Source: JAGQVA01 sp041391725
GTDB taxonomy: Bacteria > Bacteroidota > Bacteroidia > J057
Reading direction: 5' to 3'
Length of the DNA stretch: 64,000 bases
Assembly: GCA_041391725.1 (NCBI GenBank)
Contig: JAWKNL010000021.1
Coordinates: 1-64,000, forward strand
Shown: piece by piece, positions 1-9,190 of the stretch
Numbering within the stretch: the stretch's first letter is position 1
Layout: each line of letters starts with the position of its first letter
Translations under genes and position numbers: made by a program
The notes under the pieces: model-generated
The model's input: only the letters and a program-made list of their open reading frames with translations
Database searches by the model: none
What the model was told of the DNA's origin: nothing

Positions 1-93
1 CCATTCAGAAGCTGATGGTTCGATAGACAGATAACGATCCGTAAAAAATTTTACTCTCATAGACAGGTTTTAGGTTGATTAACCAACAGATAA

Positions 94-126
94 CCGGGTA
101 GTAGGGGAACAACCCTTACTGCCCGG
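94..126 (+). terminator. Hairpin, possible terminator
   Basis: An imperfect inverted repeat with arms CCGGGTAGTAGGGG and CCCTTACTGCCCGG is followed by CTTTT. It could end a plus-strand gene to the left of the window. It also lies just beyond the 3' end of the minus-strand toxin gene. The T tract is short, so this is tentative. Confidence 0.35.
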
Positions 127-166
127 CTTTTGGGTTTAAAGGGGAAAGTGCTTATCTGAGAATAAT

Positions 167-652
167 CTATTCACCCGCTAATGTGAGCACTTCCTTTTTT
201 AATGCTTCGCCCATCCAAAAGCCTGCAATGGTTTCGAGGTCAAGGAGCAATGGCGCAATTTCTGATACGAGCCCTTCTGACTTGGCTCTTATCAAAACAC
301 CAAGTATCCCTAAGGTCTTGATATTTAGGGAATTAGCTACCTTGTGCCCTCTTCGCTCGTCAATCAGAAGGAAATCAGCGTTAAGTTCTTGCGCGATCAC
401 AATAGCCTCACTTTCGCCTCTGTCAAGATGTTTGCTTAGTTCGACAACAGCTGCCTGATTATTTGCAGGTCGAATATTAATCCATTTTGCCTTTTTGATA
501 TCAGATATATCCTGCCCAAAGTCCTCCAATTTAGATAATTCGGCCAGTACATTTTCAGGCATGACTATTTTACCAAATAGTTGAGGAAGCAGGTTCAGTT
601 TGCCAATCAATAATAAATTGGAAACGGGTGAAGTATCGCTTACAACAACCAT
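167..652 (-). CDS. PIN-domain toxin (DUF3368 type)
   Basis: This 161-residue protein matches the DUF3368 branch of the PIN-domain superfamily, the ribonuclease toxins of type II toxin-antitoxin systems. The N-terminus VVVSDTSPVSNL carries the first conserved Asp. Further acidic positions lie in the central DRGESEAIVIAQE segment and in LLIDERRG, the order expected for the metal-binding acidic cluster. The length is normal for the family. Its start overlaps the end of the upstream UPF0175 gene by 13 bases, so the two are probably translationally coupled, antitoxin first. The RNA target cannot be read from sequence. Family assignment is confident; activity is inferred. Confidence 0.85.
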   Translation of the reverse strand: MVVVSDTSPVSNLLLIGKLNLLPQLFGKIVMPENVLAELSKLEDFGQDISDIKKAKWINIRPANNQAAVVELSKHLDRGESEAIVIAQELNADFLLIDERRGHKVANSLNIKTLGILGVLIRAKSEGLVSEIAPLLLDLETIAGFWMGEALKKEVLTLAGE

Positions 653-888
653 CCTGTATGGCTAATATTTTTCATATCCTGTCGAAACTCATCCACGCCA
701 TAGTGGACGGCGATTTTCCGCTTTCCAAGCTCTTTTTGGAAAATAGCCTGTGGCAGTTTCGCCAGTTCGGCAGCTTGTCCTAGTGTCAAAAATTCTTCTT
801 TGAATAAAAAAATTGCAAAAAGCAGTTTGATATTCTCCTCACTCATCTGGGCGTTTCTCAGTATTGAATCCGATAGTTCAATAATCAT
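640..888 (-). CDS. UPF0175 family antitoxin
   Basis: This 82-residue protein has the UPF0175 pattern: a helical N-terminus, then FLTLGQAAELAKLPQ, a helix-turn-helix-like segment, and a C-terminal part with IAVHYGVDEFRQDM. UPF0175 proteins commonly sit directly upstream of DUF3368 PIN toxins and act as the antitoxin, probably also as autorepressor. Here it is the first gene of the pair and overlaps the toxin start by 13 bases. The upstream 888-1074 region is AT-rich and holds no gene. Pairing is seen in the sequence; neutralisation and autoregulation are inferred from the family. Confidence 0.82.
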   Translation of the reverse strand: MIIELSDSILRNAQMSEENIKLLFAIFLFKEEFLTLGQAAELAKLPQAIFQKELGKRKIAVHYGVDEFRQDMKNISHTGWLL

Positions 889-1073
889 TTTTTTAAAAAA
901 TTAATAATGTGTGAGCTGGCTAACAAACAAACGCATTCATTTACATTCAGGTTTCGCTGGACTAAGATAAAGATAATGCCTTTTTCTCATTTTTCAACTT
1001 CCCTTTAACTGGCACAATAAGTTTAAACTTAAAATTGAATGATTCGCAGCCCCCTTTATTCTCAGTATAAATT

Positions 1074-2100
1074 CTACTCCTCATCAATAAAATCCCTGAT
1101 CAGGGTAAAATACGCCATTCCTTTCCTGCTGATAATATCGTGCCCCGCATCTTCTATTACTTTCAGTTGTGAATGTGGAAACAGGTCTAAATATTCTTTG
1201 GTGAATCCCCATTTCTGATTGTCGCATTGTCCTCGTAATATGAGTACAGGTGTGGTTAGTTGCTTCAACCGTTCTCTTTTGTTTTCAACATTCCGAAGCT
1301 AGTTTACGGTCATGACATGACTAAAATAGCTTCGCCGCCGCCTATCGCCTGATGCTCGCGAATTTCACAGTCTGTGGACTTGCTGAGTTCCTGGTTAAGA
1401 TAGGTAAAAAAGTCGTCTGGTTTCCTTATCTGAAGCTAATTTTGAATGAAAGAGATGGGCCCATGTTAAAATGAATTTACTTCGCCAGGTATAGGCTTTT
1501 TTATTTGCTTCGGCATTGGAATATGCGGCTCTGAGAGATAAACTGTCAGGACTAATTTCCCTGACCAAATCCTGATTGACGGGCAGTATGTGTCCCGGTC
1601 CGGATAAAATTATTTTTTCCACTGTTGAATCGAAATCCTGAAGATAATTGATAGCTAACACGGTTCCCACGAATGCCCAATCAGGATGACTTTTTTTTCC
1701 GTTATCCTGGAGACGATCTCCTTAAGTCGGTTTGATGTCTTTTTACGGAATATTCACCTATATCCGCTAATCTGGCGGAATGGCCGCTGCCTGCCTGATC
1801 GTAGAAATACAGGTCATGACCTTGTTTTGCCAGCGGTTTTAAGGTTTCGATTACTGCGTCTGTGATCCTTCCGCCCGGGCCGCCGTGCAGGTATATCACC
1901 GGACTTTTGCGGTTGGGCCCCTCTGCCCTCAATTTTTATATACCCGATGTGAGAGCCGGTGGATAATTCCCAATATTGTGTCCCTCTTCCCTTTCTTCAA
2001 AAGCGGGGACCGGGTATTTTTTCGGGATAAGCAGGGATCCGAAAAGAAACAGTGCGGTGGGAAGCTGGTGGGGATTAAAAGGGAAATTTTTTTCTGGTCA
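1074..2100 (-). pseudogene. Broken alpha/beta hydrolase (proline iminopeptidase-like)
   Basis: Reading leftward, three frames together spell one S33-type alpha/beta hydrolase. A hydrophobic N-terminus is followed by STGSHIGYIKIEGRG, then the oxyanion motif YLHGGPGG (near 1890), GSGHSARLADIG, the nucleophile region IGHSWG (near 1672) and the C-terminal LILRGQCD and DAGHD segments with the acid and His (near 1220 and 1140). The frames are separated by single-base changes near 1984, 1925, 1723, 1669 and 1428, plus a stop near 1300. Several are losses or gains in short runs, for example TTAAGGAG where TTAAAGGAG is expected. It is either a decayed gene or a stretch of poor consensus. No full-length product can be made as written. 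Confidence 0.75.
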
Positions 2101-2187
2101 TTTTTGCCGGGAGTAGGCTGGGGCTACAGTTTTATATTTTCAGATATGGTCTGAGTTTTTGTAGAGGATGCGGAATTTTCCGGTCAA

Positions 2188-3200
2188 TCAAATACTCATA
2201 TAGGAAGGTTTGAGAATGTCTATATCACCCACTACCTGGCTCAAAGGATGGATGTGTGGGACCCGAGAATCTAATTTTTTAAAAGTGTCTGTGGCTTCTA
2301 AATGAAAGGATTTCTGCTGAAACAATTTTTGAAAAACTGAGTTATTACTCAATTTCGGTCTCCGGGCAATAATAACTCTATTCCTCTTCATATTGGAGAC
2401 CTTCCTGTTTTACCTGCTTTTTTAGCATCTCTAAAAGATAACTCAACCTCTAGCGTTTTTTGTGGAGATTCTGTAAATATTACTGTATAATGGTACTCAT
2501 GGGTAAAATCATACCAACAGTTTACGGTTTCAATTTTGGTTTGTAAACATATGATCCAATTCCAATGAGCATACTGAAAAGAATACCAGAAACTTTTCCC
2601 AGACAAAACGATTTACCTGTTCTGTTGTTGGTGTGAACAAAACGAGCAATAGAGCTACTACTTAAAGGCATAATAGGCATGATCATTCTGCCATAATTGC
2701 CTGTCAAAAAAGATGATAAATCCAATCAATTCAAAATTGAAACCATCCAAGCCCATCCGGTGAATACAAATAGACTATTTGCATGTTTGTATCTGGCGAT
2801 TCCTGCCATAATCGAAGCAGCAGTGAGAATGGTTAAAAATGGAAATGAAGACCTTCATGGAAGAGCTTGATAAATCCTGAAAGTATGCCCCATATAATTA
2901 GCAGAGTAGAAAAAAGTATTTAAAATACATAAGCATCTCTGGATAAAAGCCTTTTTAGTGGTATTTTGAGAAGAACGCCCCGAAATTGCAATTCCAATGA
3001 AAGGATTTTCATAGTGGACTATTGATAGAAAATCGATACTCAATATGGCAATATTCCCTCGAATATGCCATCACTACAGATTTATCGATCGAAAAGTGGT
3101 TTTGCGAAAAAAGTTTGATTGTATTCGATCCATATTCGTGTCGCAAGATCCCATAAGGGGAATTCGTGGTTATTTTATTCTCGGCTGGTTCGCATAACAC
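2188..3200 (-). pseudogene. Remnants of a membrane-protein gene
   Basis: I do not recognise the family. On the minus strand one frame from 3043 to 2522 is open except for two TGA codons and contains hydrophobic stretches such as FLTILTAASIMAGIA, LFVFTGWAWMVSIL and SGILFSMLIGIGSYVY. This suggests a polytopic membrane protein. It appears to continue in another frame with a soluble segment (YHYTVIFTESPQKTLEVEL, near 2460) and ends near 2188. A further short frame covers 3009-3200. No intact reading frame of convincing length exists on either strand, so I treat the kilobase as decayed coding DNA. One gene or two cannot be settled. Confidence 0.4.
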
Positions 3201-3291
3201 TTTCTTTTAAGTATAGATTTGATTCTATTCAGTAGGCTTTAGGATTATTTTTTAGTAAATTAGCAATTGGATTGCAGATTTACTAAAAGAT

Positions 3292-3872
3292 ATGCTGATA
3301 GAACGACAAATAACACAATGTATTCGGGATTTTCGGAGATGGTTTCCAGTGGTTTATCTGGGGGGACCACGCCAAAGCGGGAAGACCACGCTTTGGCGGC
3401 ATCATATCTTGTGTTCAAGCTACCACCCTATTTTGAGAACTTTAACAAACGCCTGATTAAGTCTCCCAAGCTGTATTTTTTTGATACGGGTTTGCTCTGC
3501 AACCTCCTCGGCATTACCTCTCCCCGTCAGTTGGAAATACACCACAATTTTGGGAATATTATCGAAAATGCCCTCATTGTTGAATTATATAAAAAACGGA
3601 CTAACGCTGGCAAACGCCCATGGTTCTGGTTTTGGCAGGATCAGAAAAATAATGAAATTGATTTACTAATCGAAGAAGACCTGAAGCTGAAGGCCATTGA
3701 AATCAAATCCAGCCAGACCTACAACTCCCGCCTCACGTCGGGGTTAAAGCTTTGGCAAAAAATAGCAGGCAGCCAGCCGGAAAACCAGTTTCTGGTTTAT
3801 GCCGGAGAGATGGAAGCCGAACTGGAGCACGGAAGCCTCCTGCCCTGGCGAAAAGGACTGGCGTTGTTGTAA
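3292..3872 (+). pseudogene. AAA ATPase/DUF4143 gene with central deletion
   Basis: Two pieces of a known architecture are joined out of frame. From the ATG at 3292 the first frame reads MLIERQITQCIRDFRRWFP, then the Walker A motif GPRQSGKTTLW (3364-3396), typical of the AAA_14 N-terminus of ATPases that carry DUF4143. After about 3405 the sequence continues in another frame with VFKLPPYFENF, SPKLYFFDTGLL, the FGNIIENALIVELYK segment and a nuclease-like NEIDLLIEEDLKLKAIEIK, which is the DUF4143 C-terminal domain. Walker B and the rest of the ATPase, roughly half of a normal protein of near 380 residues, are missing. A separate 201-residue frame can be read from 3267, but its first 45 or so residues are an out-of-frame reading of the ATPase start. 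Confidence 0.8.
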
Positions 3873-3888
3873 GGCATGGTGATGCCTT
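3871..3888 (+). terminator. Short hairpin after truncated ATPase
   Basis: A perfect 7-bp stem (AAGGCAT / ATGCCTT) with a GGTG loop begins at the stop codon of the truncated ATPase gene. It lies between two convergent genes. The T tract after it is only three bases, so terminator function is weakly supported. Confidence 0.35.
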
Positions 3889-3926
3889 TCTGCTGCTATT
3901 CCCGGTGAAGGCAAATATTAAAGGCT

Positions 3927-6900
3927 TCACTCCCGCATAAACTGTAGCGTAAATACCGACTTTCCCGAAGTGTAATGCAGAAAATACATTCCCTTACTCA
4001 ACTGCTGTTCCGTATCTAGCTGAATAGTCATCTCTCCGGAAGTCTTTACGCCTGTATGTTCCATACATAATCTGCCCCTCAAATCGGTAATCCTGATCTG
4101 GTATTTGCCCGAGTAAGTGTCTGTTACTTCCAGCGCGAATGTACCGCCATTGGGGTTGGGGTATAAACGCCAGTTTTGCCAGCCGCTGGCCGGATCAACA
4201 GAAACCTGGTTGCTGATAGTCACCACCCGTGAAGTAGAAATCGTACACGCTCCGTCACTTACCGTCAGGATAACAGTATATTCTCCTGTCTGAGCATAAC
4301 TGTGCTGCGGATTGGCAGTAGTAGCGGAAGTGCCATCGCCAAAATCCCATACCCAGCTCGTGGCCTGGGTGTTGTTGTCGGTAAACTGTATCTGTTCTCC
4401 TGGTTTCACAATGGGACTGGAAACCGAAAATTCCGCCACCGGCCCTTTTTCCAGAATGCGGCAGTTATATACTTCCCGGGCATGCTGCGCGGCGAGGGTA
4501 ATTTCTGAGTAGGTCTGCCCGCCTGAGATGGCAAAAGCAACGGTATCGGTTCCTCCTGAAGCGATAGTATAAGGGCCGGAGGAAATAAAGTGCATGATAT
4601 CTGCGCCACCATTGGTAATGCCCGCTGAAGCTGTGGCAGGTGTGGGCGTATTTTTTAAAGCCTGGTATTTTCCTACCCCGTTGAACTGAAATCCCGGGTT
4701 GGGGTTGGTGGTGGCATAAGCTCTGAAAATTCCGTCAGAAATCAGGCTCATCGCATAGTAGTGGCTGGTACTTCGGGAAAGGTCCCAGGCAAAAACGGTT
4801 TTCTCTGTCGAATCATAATTGACGGCGTTACGCGTTCCCGGAATACCTGTAAGCGGATCGGGCGTGATATGTATGTCCCAGTCGGCAAACAATCCTGCAT
4901 ACAAACCCGTCAGCGACTGGGGTCTGGTATTTTTAATCAGGTATTGGAAAATAACAAAATCGTCGTAGGGCGGATTCTCATATACATAAGCTTTTTGTGT
5001 GACATCAACTCCCAGTGGCAGGAGCGCTGTATTGTCGTTGAATGTGCCGGAATAAACAAAGTCGGCCCGTTTGTCTGAAAAATCCCTTTGTATCACCTCC
5101 ATAATCTGGAAGTCATTGTCTCGGGTCTGTGTATTGCGGATATGGTCTGAAACCTGAGAGAGGGAATTTCCCAGGAGAAATCCGCCCTCAAACAAGGCGT
5201 TTTCCAGAAAATTATATGAAACGCCCAATCCTTCCTGCTGCCCGATAAAATCATTGTATCCCCAGCCGCCTCTGCCGGTGAGGGTGGTATGCAGGCGGTT
5301 GTGCGTAAGATTTACCTATATCAAATATCCACCCGCTGGCTGATGTATTCAAAGTCCATATATCCGGTAACCGGATCTTCATACGTAAGCTTAAAATCCA
5401 GTTCGGCGTCATAAGGCACAACCGGTGAAAGGACGATCCGGAAAGACTGGCCCGTTAGCATCGTAACCTGTTGGCTTTTCCCCAGGAAAATTTCCGGGCT
5501 GACGACATTGGCAAATCAGGGTAGGAGAGGAGAGGGAAATGTTGAGATTTCCGGCATCGTAGAGGTGGTTAAGAATGTACATGTATCAACCACGGTATCC
5601 CCCGGCCAGGGCTGTCGCCGTCGGTATCGGTAAATGTAAAATCATCTGCCTGATTGCGGGTTTGAGCGGATCGTGAATGGCCCGGTACATATTTACCCTT
5701 CCCAGGCCGAGGTAGTCCTGATGTTGTGGATTCGCTCCGTAAATATCATCATTGTGATTCTCACCCTTGGGCCGCCTGAAAGGGTGTGAGGTCTGGAAAC
5801 GCTGCAAGCGTAATGCCTACCACTCCGGAGACGATAGGTGCAGCGGCAGATGTGCCTTTCCAGCTTCGGTAGCCGTCATGCTCATAGACGCTGAAAATAA
5901 ACCAGCCCGGAGCAGAAATGTCAACCGAACTGTGAAAGGTGCTGTTTCCTGCATTGTCGGGGCAGCAAAGGGTGTCGCCGTAGGCGACATTGGCCACAGA
6001 AATCACTTCATCATATCCAGCCGGATAATACCGCTGGTTTTGCCCGCTGTTGCCGGCAGCAGCAATGACGGCCACCTGATGATTGACGGTGGCGTAGCGG
6101 ATTACGTCCTCCGCCAGTCTGCTCCTGTAAGTGCCTCCCCATGATGCGTTGATAATATGCGCTCCCTGTTCAACGGCATATACAATTCCCTGATAACCAA
6201 ACATGATGCTTCCTATCGAATCATCGGGGGCTGCCTTGATAGGCAAGTAGGAGCAATTGAACGCCGTGCCCGTTGTACCGATTCCATTGTCGGCAGTAGC
6301 TGCGTAGGTTCCCAGCACCCAGTGGCCATGTACATTTCCTATCGAGGGGTTATTGTCTCCCTGTCCGCCGGTAGTACTCCCTCCAAAATCCCAGCCACGG
6401 TAATTGTCAACATAACCGTCGTTGTCATTGTCGATCCCGTCAATGGGGTCATCGGTATTGAGAAAAATATTGGCTTTCAGATCGGGGTGGGAGAGGTCGT
6501 AGCCAGCATCAACGGTGGCAATAATAATGTCTTTGTCGCCCCTGTGCGTATCCCAGGCCTGGAGGGCCTGGATTTGTTCGTGATACCATAGTCCGGTAAG
6601 GAACCCCGTGGTATCGGATGCCGGATCATTGGGGATATACAGCGGCTCATAGATATACCAGGGTTCGGCATATTCTACGGCTTCATCTGTGAGGAGAAAA
6701 CTTACCACCTCTTCTATTGTCCATTCGCCCGAATAGGAAGCCACGTAAATAGCAGAAAGATCGGCCAGCGCTTGTCCATAGCCATTGGTTGGAGTTGCCG
6801 GGGGTGTTTTTCCGGGAAAAATAACGGATGCACCGGATGATTTTAAAGCCCCGAGTTTTTGCTGAAGGGAAGGCCAATGAATTGCGTTGGGTTTTATTTT

Positions 6901-7050
6901 AAAAACCACCTTGCCTTCGAGATAACGGGCATCGGGAGGCAGGGAAAATGATTTGTATTTAAATTCCGGAGCAGGTTGCGGAAAGGCAATCGACCAAAGA
7001 GTGGAAAATTGCGTGAAGAGCAAAATATGCAGGCAGATTCTCAGGTTCAT
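3927..7050 (-). pseudogene. T9SS-secreted subtilisin-like protease, frameshifted
   Basis: Two long frames, 7050-5761 and 5228-3927, together make one secreted S8 peptidase of about 1,040 residues. The first holds a signal peptide, an inhibitor-like propeptide, and the catalytic Asp (TVDAGYDLSHPDL), His (GNVHGHW) and Ser (GTSAAAPIVSG). The second holds a beta-rich domain, a PKD domain (WVWDFGDGTS) and a type A sorting domain (LYPNPNGGTF to the C-terminus). The missing middle is readable across frames: ENHNDDIYGANPQHQDY, ADDFTFTDTDGDSPGRG, LTYEDPVTGYMDFEYI and LTGRGGWGYNDFIGQQEG. One-base shifts fall near 5765, 5649, 5600 and 5325, and one stop near 5520. As written only the catalytic half, without its sorting tail, would be made. 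Three shifts lie at G/C runs, so sequencing error is a live alternative. Confidence 0.75.
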
Positions 7051-7171
7051 GAGCTAAAACTAGAAAATTAACCGAATTTTTTTTGCGCTACTGTGTCACT
7101 AAATCTAACGATATGGTGTTTTAACCAAAATATCCGTAAATTTAACCTCCTTTTTAATCATTGCCAATTAT

Positions 7172-7885
7172 ATGAATCAAAACGAGTTTTTGAAATACGC
7201 CACCAAACACGTGGGTATCAGCAGTCTGACCATGCACGACTATGTCAGTGCTGCCAATCAGCAGATAAACGCTTCGCTAGTTCCGAATGTTTATGGTCTC
7301 ACTCCCAATATCATCGAGGAGCGCCAGCTGAATGTGATTGCAATGGACGTATTTTCCCGTCTGATGATGGACCGCATCATTTTCCTGGGTATGCCCATCA
7401 ATGACCAGGTCGCCAATATCGTCAGTGCCCAGTTGCTCTTCCTTCAGTCCGCCGACGCATCCAAAGATGTAAATATCTACGTCAATTCCCCCGGCGGATC
7501 TGTATATGCAGGTCTCAGTATTTACGATACAATGCAGATTATCAGCCCCGACGTGGCAACCATCTGTACCGGTATCGCTGCTTCCATGGCAGCCGTTCTG
7601 CTTTGTGCAGGCGCCGCAGGAAAAAGGTCAGGCCTTCCGCACTCCCGCGTGATGATTCACCAGCCGATGGGTGGTGCTCAGGGACAAGCTTCCGATATCG
7701 AAATTGTTCACAACCAGATTCAGATCCTCAAAAAGGAACTATATGAAATCATTGCACATCACTCCGGACAGGAATTTGATAAGGTCTGGAAGGATTCCGA
7801 CAGAGATTACTGGATGACGGCTACTGAAGCCAAAGAATATGGCCTCGTGGACGAGGTGCTGGGTTCAAGAAAAAAAGATAAATAA
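7172..7885 (+). CDS. clpP: ATP-dependent Clp protease proteolytic subunit
   Basis: ClpP is the tetradecameric serine peptidase that degrades proteins fed by Clp ATPases in the cytoplasm. The 237-residue product keeps the whole catalytic triad: Ser138 in GIAASMAAV, His163 in MIHQPMGG and Asp212 in DRDYWMTA, followed by the family C-terminus EYGLVDEVL. About 40 N-terminal residues precede the conserved core, longer than in E. coli and common in Bacteroidota. The stop overlaps the clpX start by one base (TAATG), so the two are coupled and made together. It is divergent from the broken subtilase. No trigger-factor gene lies upstream, unlike in many proteobacteria. Confidence 0.97.
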   Translation: MNQNEFLKYATKHVGISSLTMHDYVSAANQQINASLVPNVYGLTPNIIEERQLNVIAMDVFSRLMMDRIIFLGMPINDQVANIVSAQLLFLQSADASKDVNIYVNSPGGSVYAGLSIYDTMQIISPDVATICTGIAASMAAVLLCAGAAGKRSGLPHSRVMIHQPMGGAQGQASDIEIVHNQIQILKKELYEIIAHHSGQEFDKVWKDSDRDYWMTATEAKEYGLVDEVLGSRKKDK

Positions 7886-9108
7886 TGAGAAGTGAGAGTT
7901 GCTCCTTCTGTGGAAGGTCCAAGCGCGAAGTCCAGATCCTCCTTGCAGGATATGGGGGTGCACATATTTGCGAAAATTGTGTAGCGCACGCCAATACCAT
8001 CATAGAAGAAGAGTTTAAGGAAAAACCGGTTACCCGGATCACCAAAGTACCCAAACCGAGCGAAATTACTGCTCACCTCGACAAGTATATCATCGGGCAG
8101 GAGTCTGCAAAAAAGGTGCTTTCGGTTGCAGTCTATAACCATTACAAGCGTATCCTCAATCCCGGAAGAGATGAGGATGAGGTTGAACTGGAAAAGAGTA
8201 ATGTTTTGCTGGTCGGGCAGACCGGAACGGGAAAAACCCTTCTGGCAAGAACCATCGCCAAAATGCTGAATGTGCCCTTCTGTATTGCCGATGCCACGGT
8301 ACTGACCGAGGCAGGCTATGTGGGAGAGGATGTGGAAAGCGTGTTGGTAAGGCTTCTTCAGGAGGCAGATTACGATGTCGAAGCCGCACAAAAAGGAATT
8401 GTCTATATCGATGAAATCGACAAAATTTCGCGAAAGTCGGACAACCCTTCCATCACCCGCGATGTAAGCGGTGAAGGCGTGCAGCAGGCACTGCTCAAAC
8501 TTCTGGAAGGCTCTGTGGCCAACGTCCCACCAAAAGGCGGACGCAAGCATCCCGAGCAGAATCTCGTGCAGATCGATACCACCAATATCCTCTTTATCTG
8601 TGGCGGTGCATTTGAAGGGATCGACCGGATTATCTCTAACCGAATCTCCGTAAAAACGATCGGTTTTGGTGGCGCGTCCACCAAGAAGCTCGAAGAAGGA
8701 ACCAATATCTACCGGTTTATTCAACCTGCTGACCTCCGCTCCTTTGGGCTGATCCCCGAAATCATCGGACGCCTTCCTGTACTGAGCTATCTCGACCCGC
8801 TCGATGCCAAAACCCTCCGCCGGATTCTCACCGAGCCCAAAAACTCGATTATCCGCCAGTATCAGAAAATGTTTGAGCTGGAAGGGAAGAAGTTGTCCTT
8901 TGAAGAAGAGGTGCTTGACACGGTTGTAAGACGCGCAGTAGAACTCAAACTCGGCGCCCGCGGACTTCGCTCCATTATCGAGGCGATTATGCTGGATGTC
9001 ATGTTTGAAATGCCTGACAGTGATCAGATTGAATATCATATCAACCTGGATATTGCTTCAGCCAAGCTCTCAGAGGCCAACTACCTCAATTACAGGGCTG
9101 CCAGCTAA
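7885..9108 (+). CDS. clpX: ATP-dependent Clp protease ATP-binding subunit ClpX
   Basis: ClpX is the hexameric AAA+ unfoldase that recognises tagged substrates and threads them into ClpP. The 407-residue protein has the N-terminal zinc-binding domain (Cys6, Cys9, Cys29, Cys32), Walker A GQTGTGKT at residues 111-118, the pore loop GYVG at 144-147, Walker B IVYIDEIDK around 172-180, and the RKH loop in GGRKHPEQ. Length and order are standard. Its ATG overlaps the clpP stop, and a strong hairpin terminator follows, so clpP-clpX is a closed two-gene operon. Confidence 0.97.
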   Translation: MRSESCSFCGRSKREVQILLAGYGGAHICENCVAHANTIIEEEFKEKPVTRITKVPKPSEITAHLDKYIIGQESAKKVLSVAVYNHYKRILNPGRDEDEVELEKSNVLLVGQTGTGKTLLARTIAKMLNVPFCIADATVLTEAGYVGEDVESVLVRLLQEADYDVEAAQKGIVYIDEIDKISRKSDNPSITRDVSGEGVQQALLKLLEGSVANVPPKGGRKHPEQNLVQIDTTNILFICGGAFEGIDRIISNRISVKTIGFGGASTKKLEEGTNIYRFIQPADLRSFGLIPEIIGRLPVLSYLDPLDAKTLRRILTEPKNSIIRQYQKMFELEGKKLSFEEEVLDTVVRRAVELKLGARGLRSIIEAIMLDVMFEMPDSDQIEYHINLDIASAKLSEANYLNYRAAS

Positions 9109-9136
9109 CCGGTTCAGGTAACAAAAATCTTTATCA

Positions 9137-9172
9137 AAAGCCTGTACGAGCTTGTTCGTGCAGGCTTTTTTT
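9137..9172 (+). terminator. Rho-independent terminator of clpPX
   Basis: The arms AAGCCTGTACGAG and TTCGTGCAGGCTT form a long stem with two imperfect pairs, followed by a run of seven T. It lies 28 bases after the clpX stop and 19 bases before the next start codon. Confidence 0.85.
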
Positions 9173-9190
9173 CTTTTCTTCTATCCCATT

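Noticed and set aside
24..100. Recurrent ATAGACAG/AACAGATAAC words as a possible CRISPR or attachment site
   Set aside because: Only two or three loose matches with irregular spacing and no spacer-repeat structure.
5767..6591. Plus-strand frames opposite the subtilase catalytic domain
   Set aside because: The minus strand encodes the full Asp-His-Ser triad in order; the plus frames have no motif.
7807..9039. A 410-codon open frame on the minus strand across clpX
   Set aside because: It is antisense to the unmistakable clpX gene and its product has no recognisable motif; its openness follows from the codon bias of clpX.
9152..9190. Upstream in-frame start for the FMN dehydrogenase
   Set aside because: It would lie within the clpPX terminator hairpin and adds only a hydrophobic run read from it.
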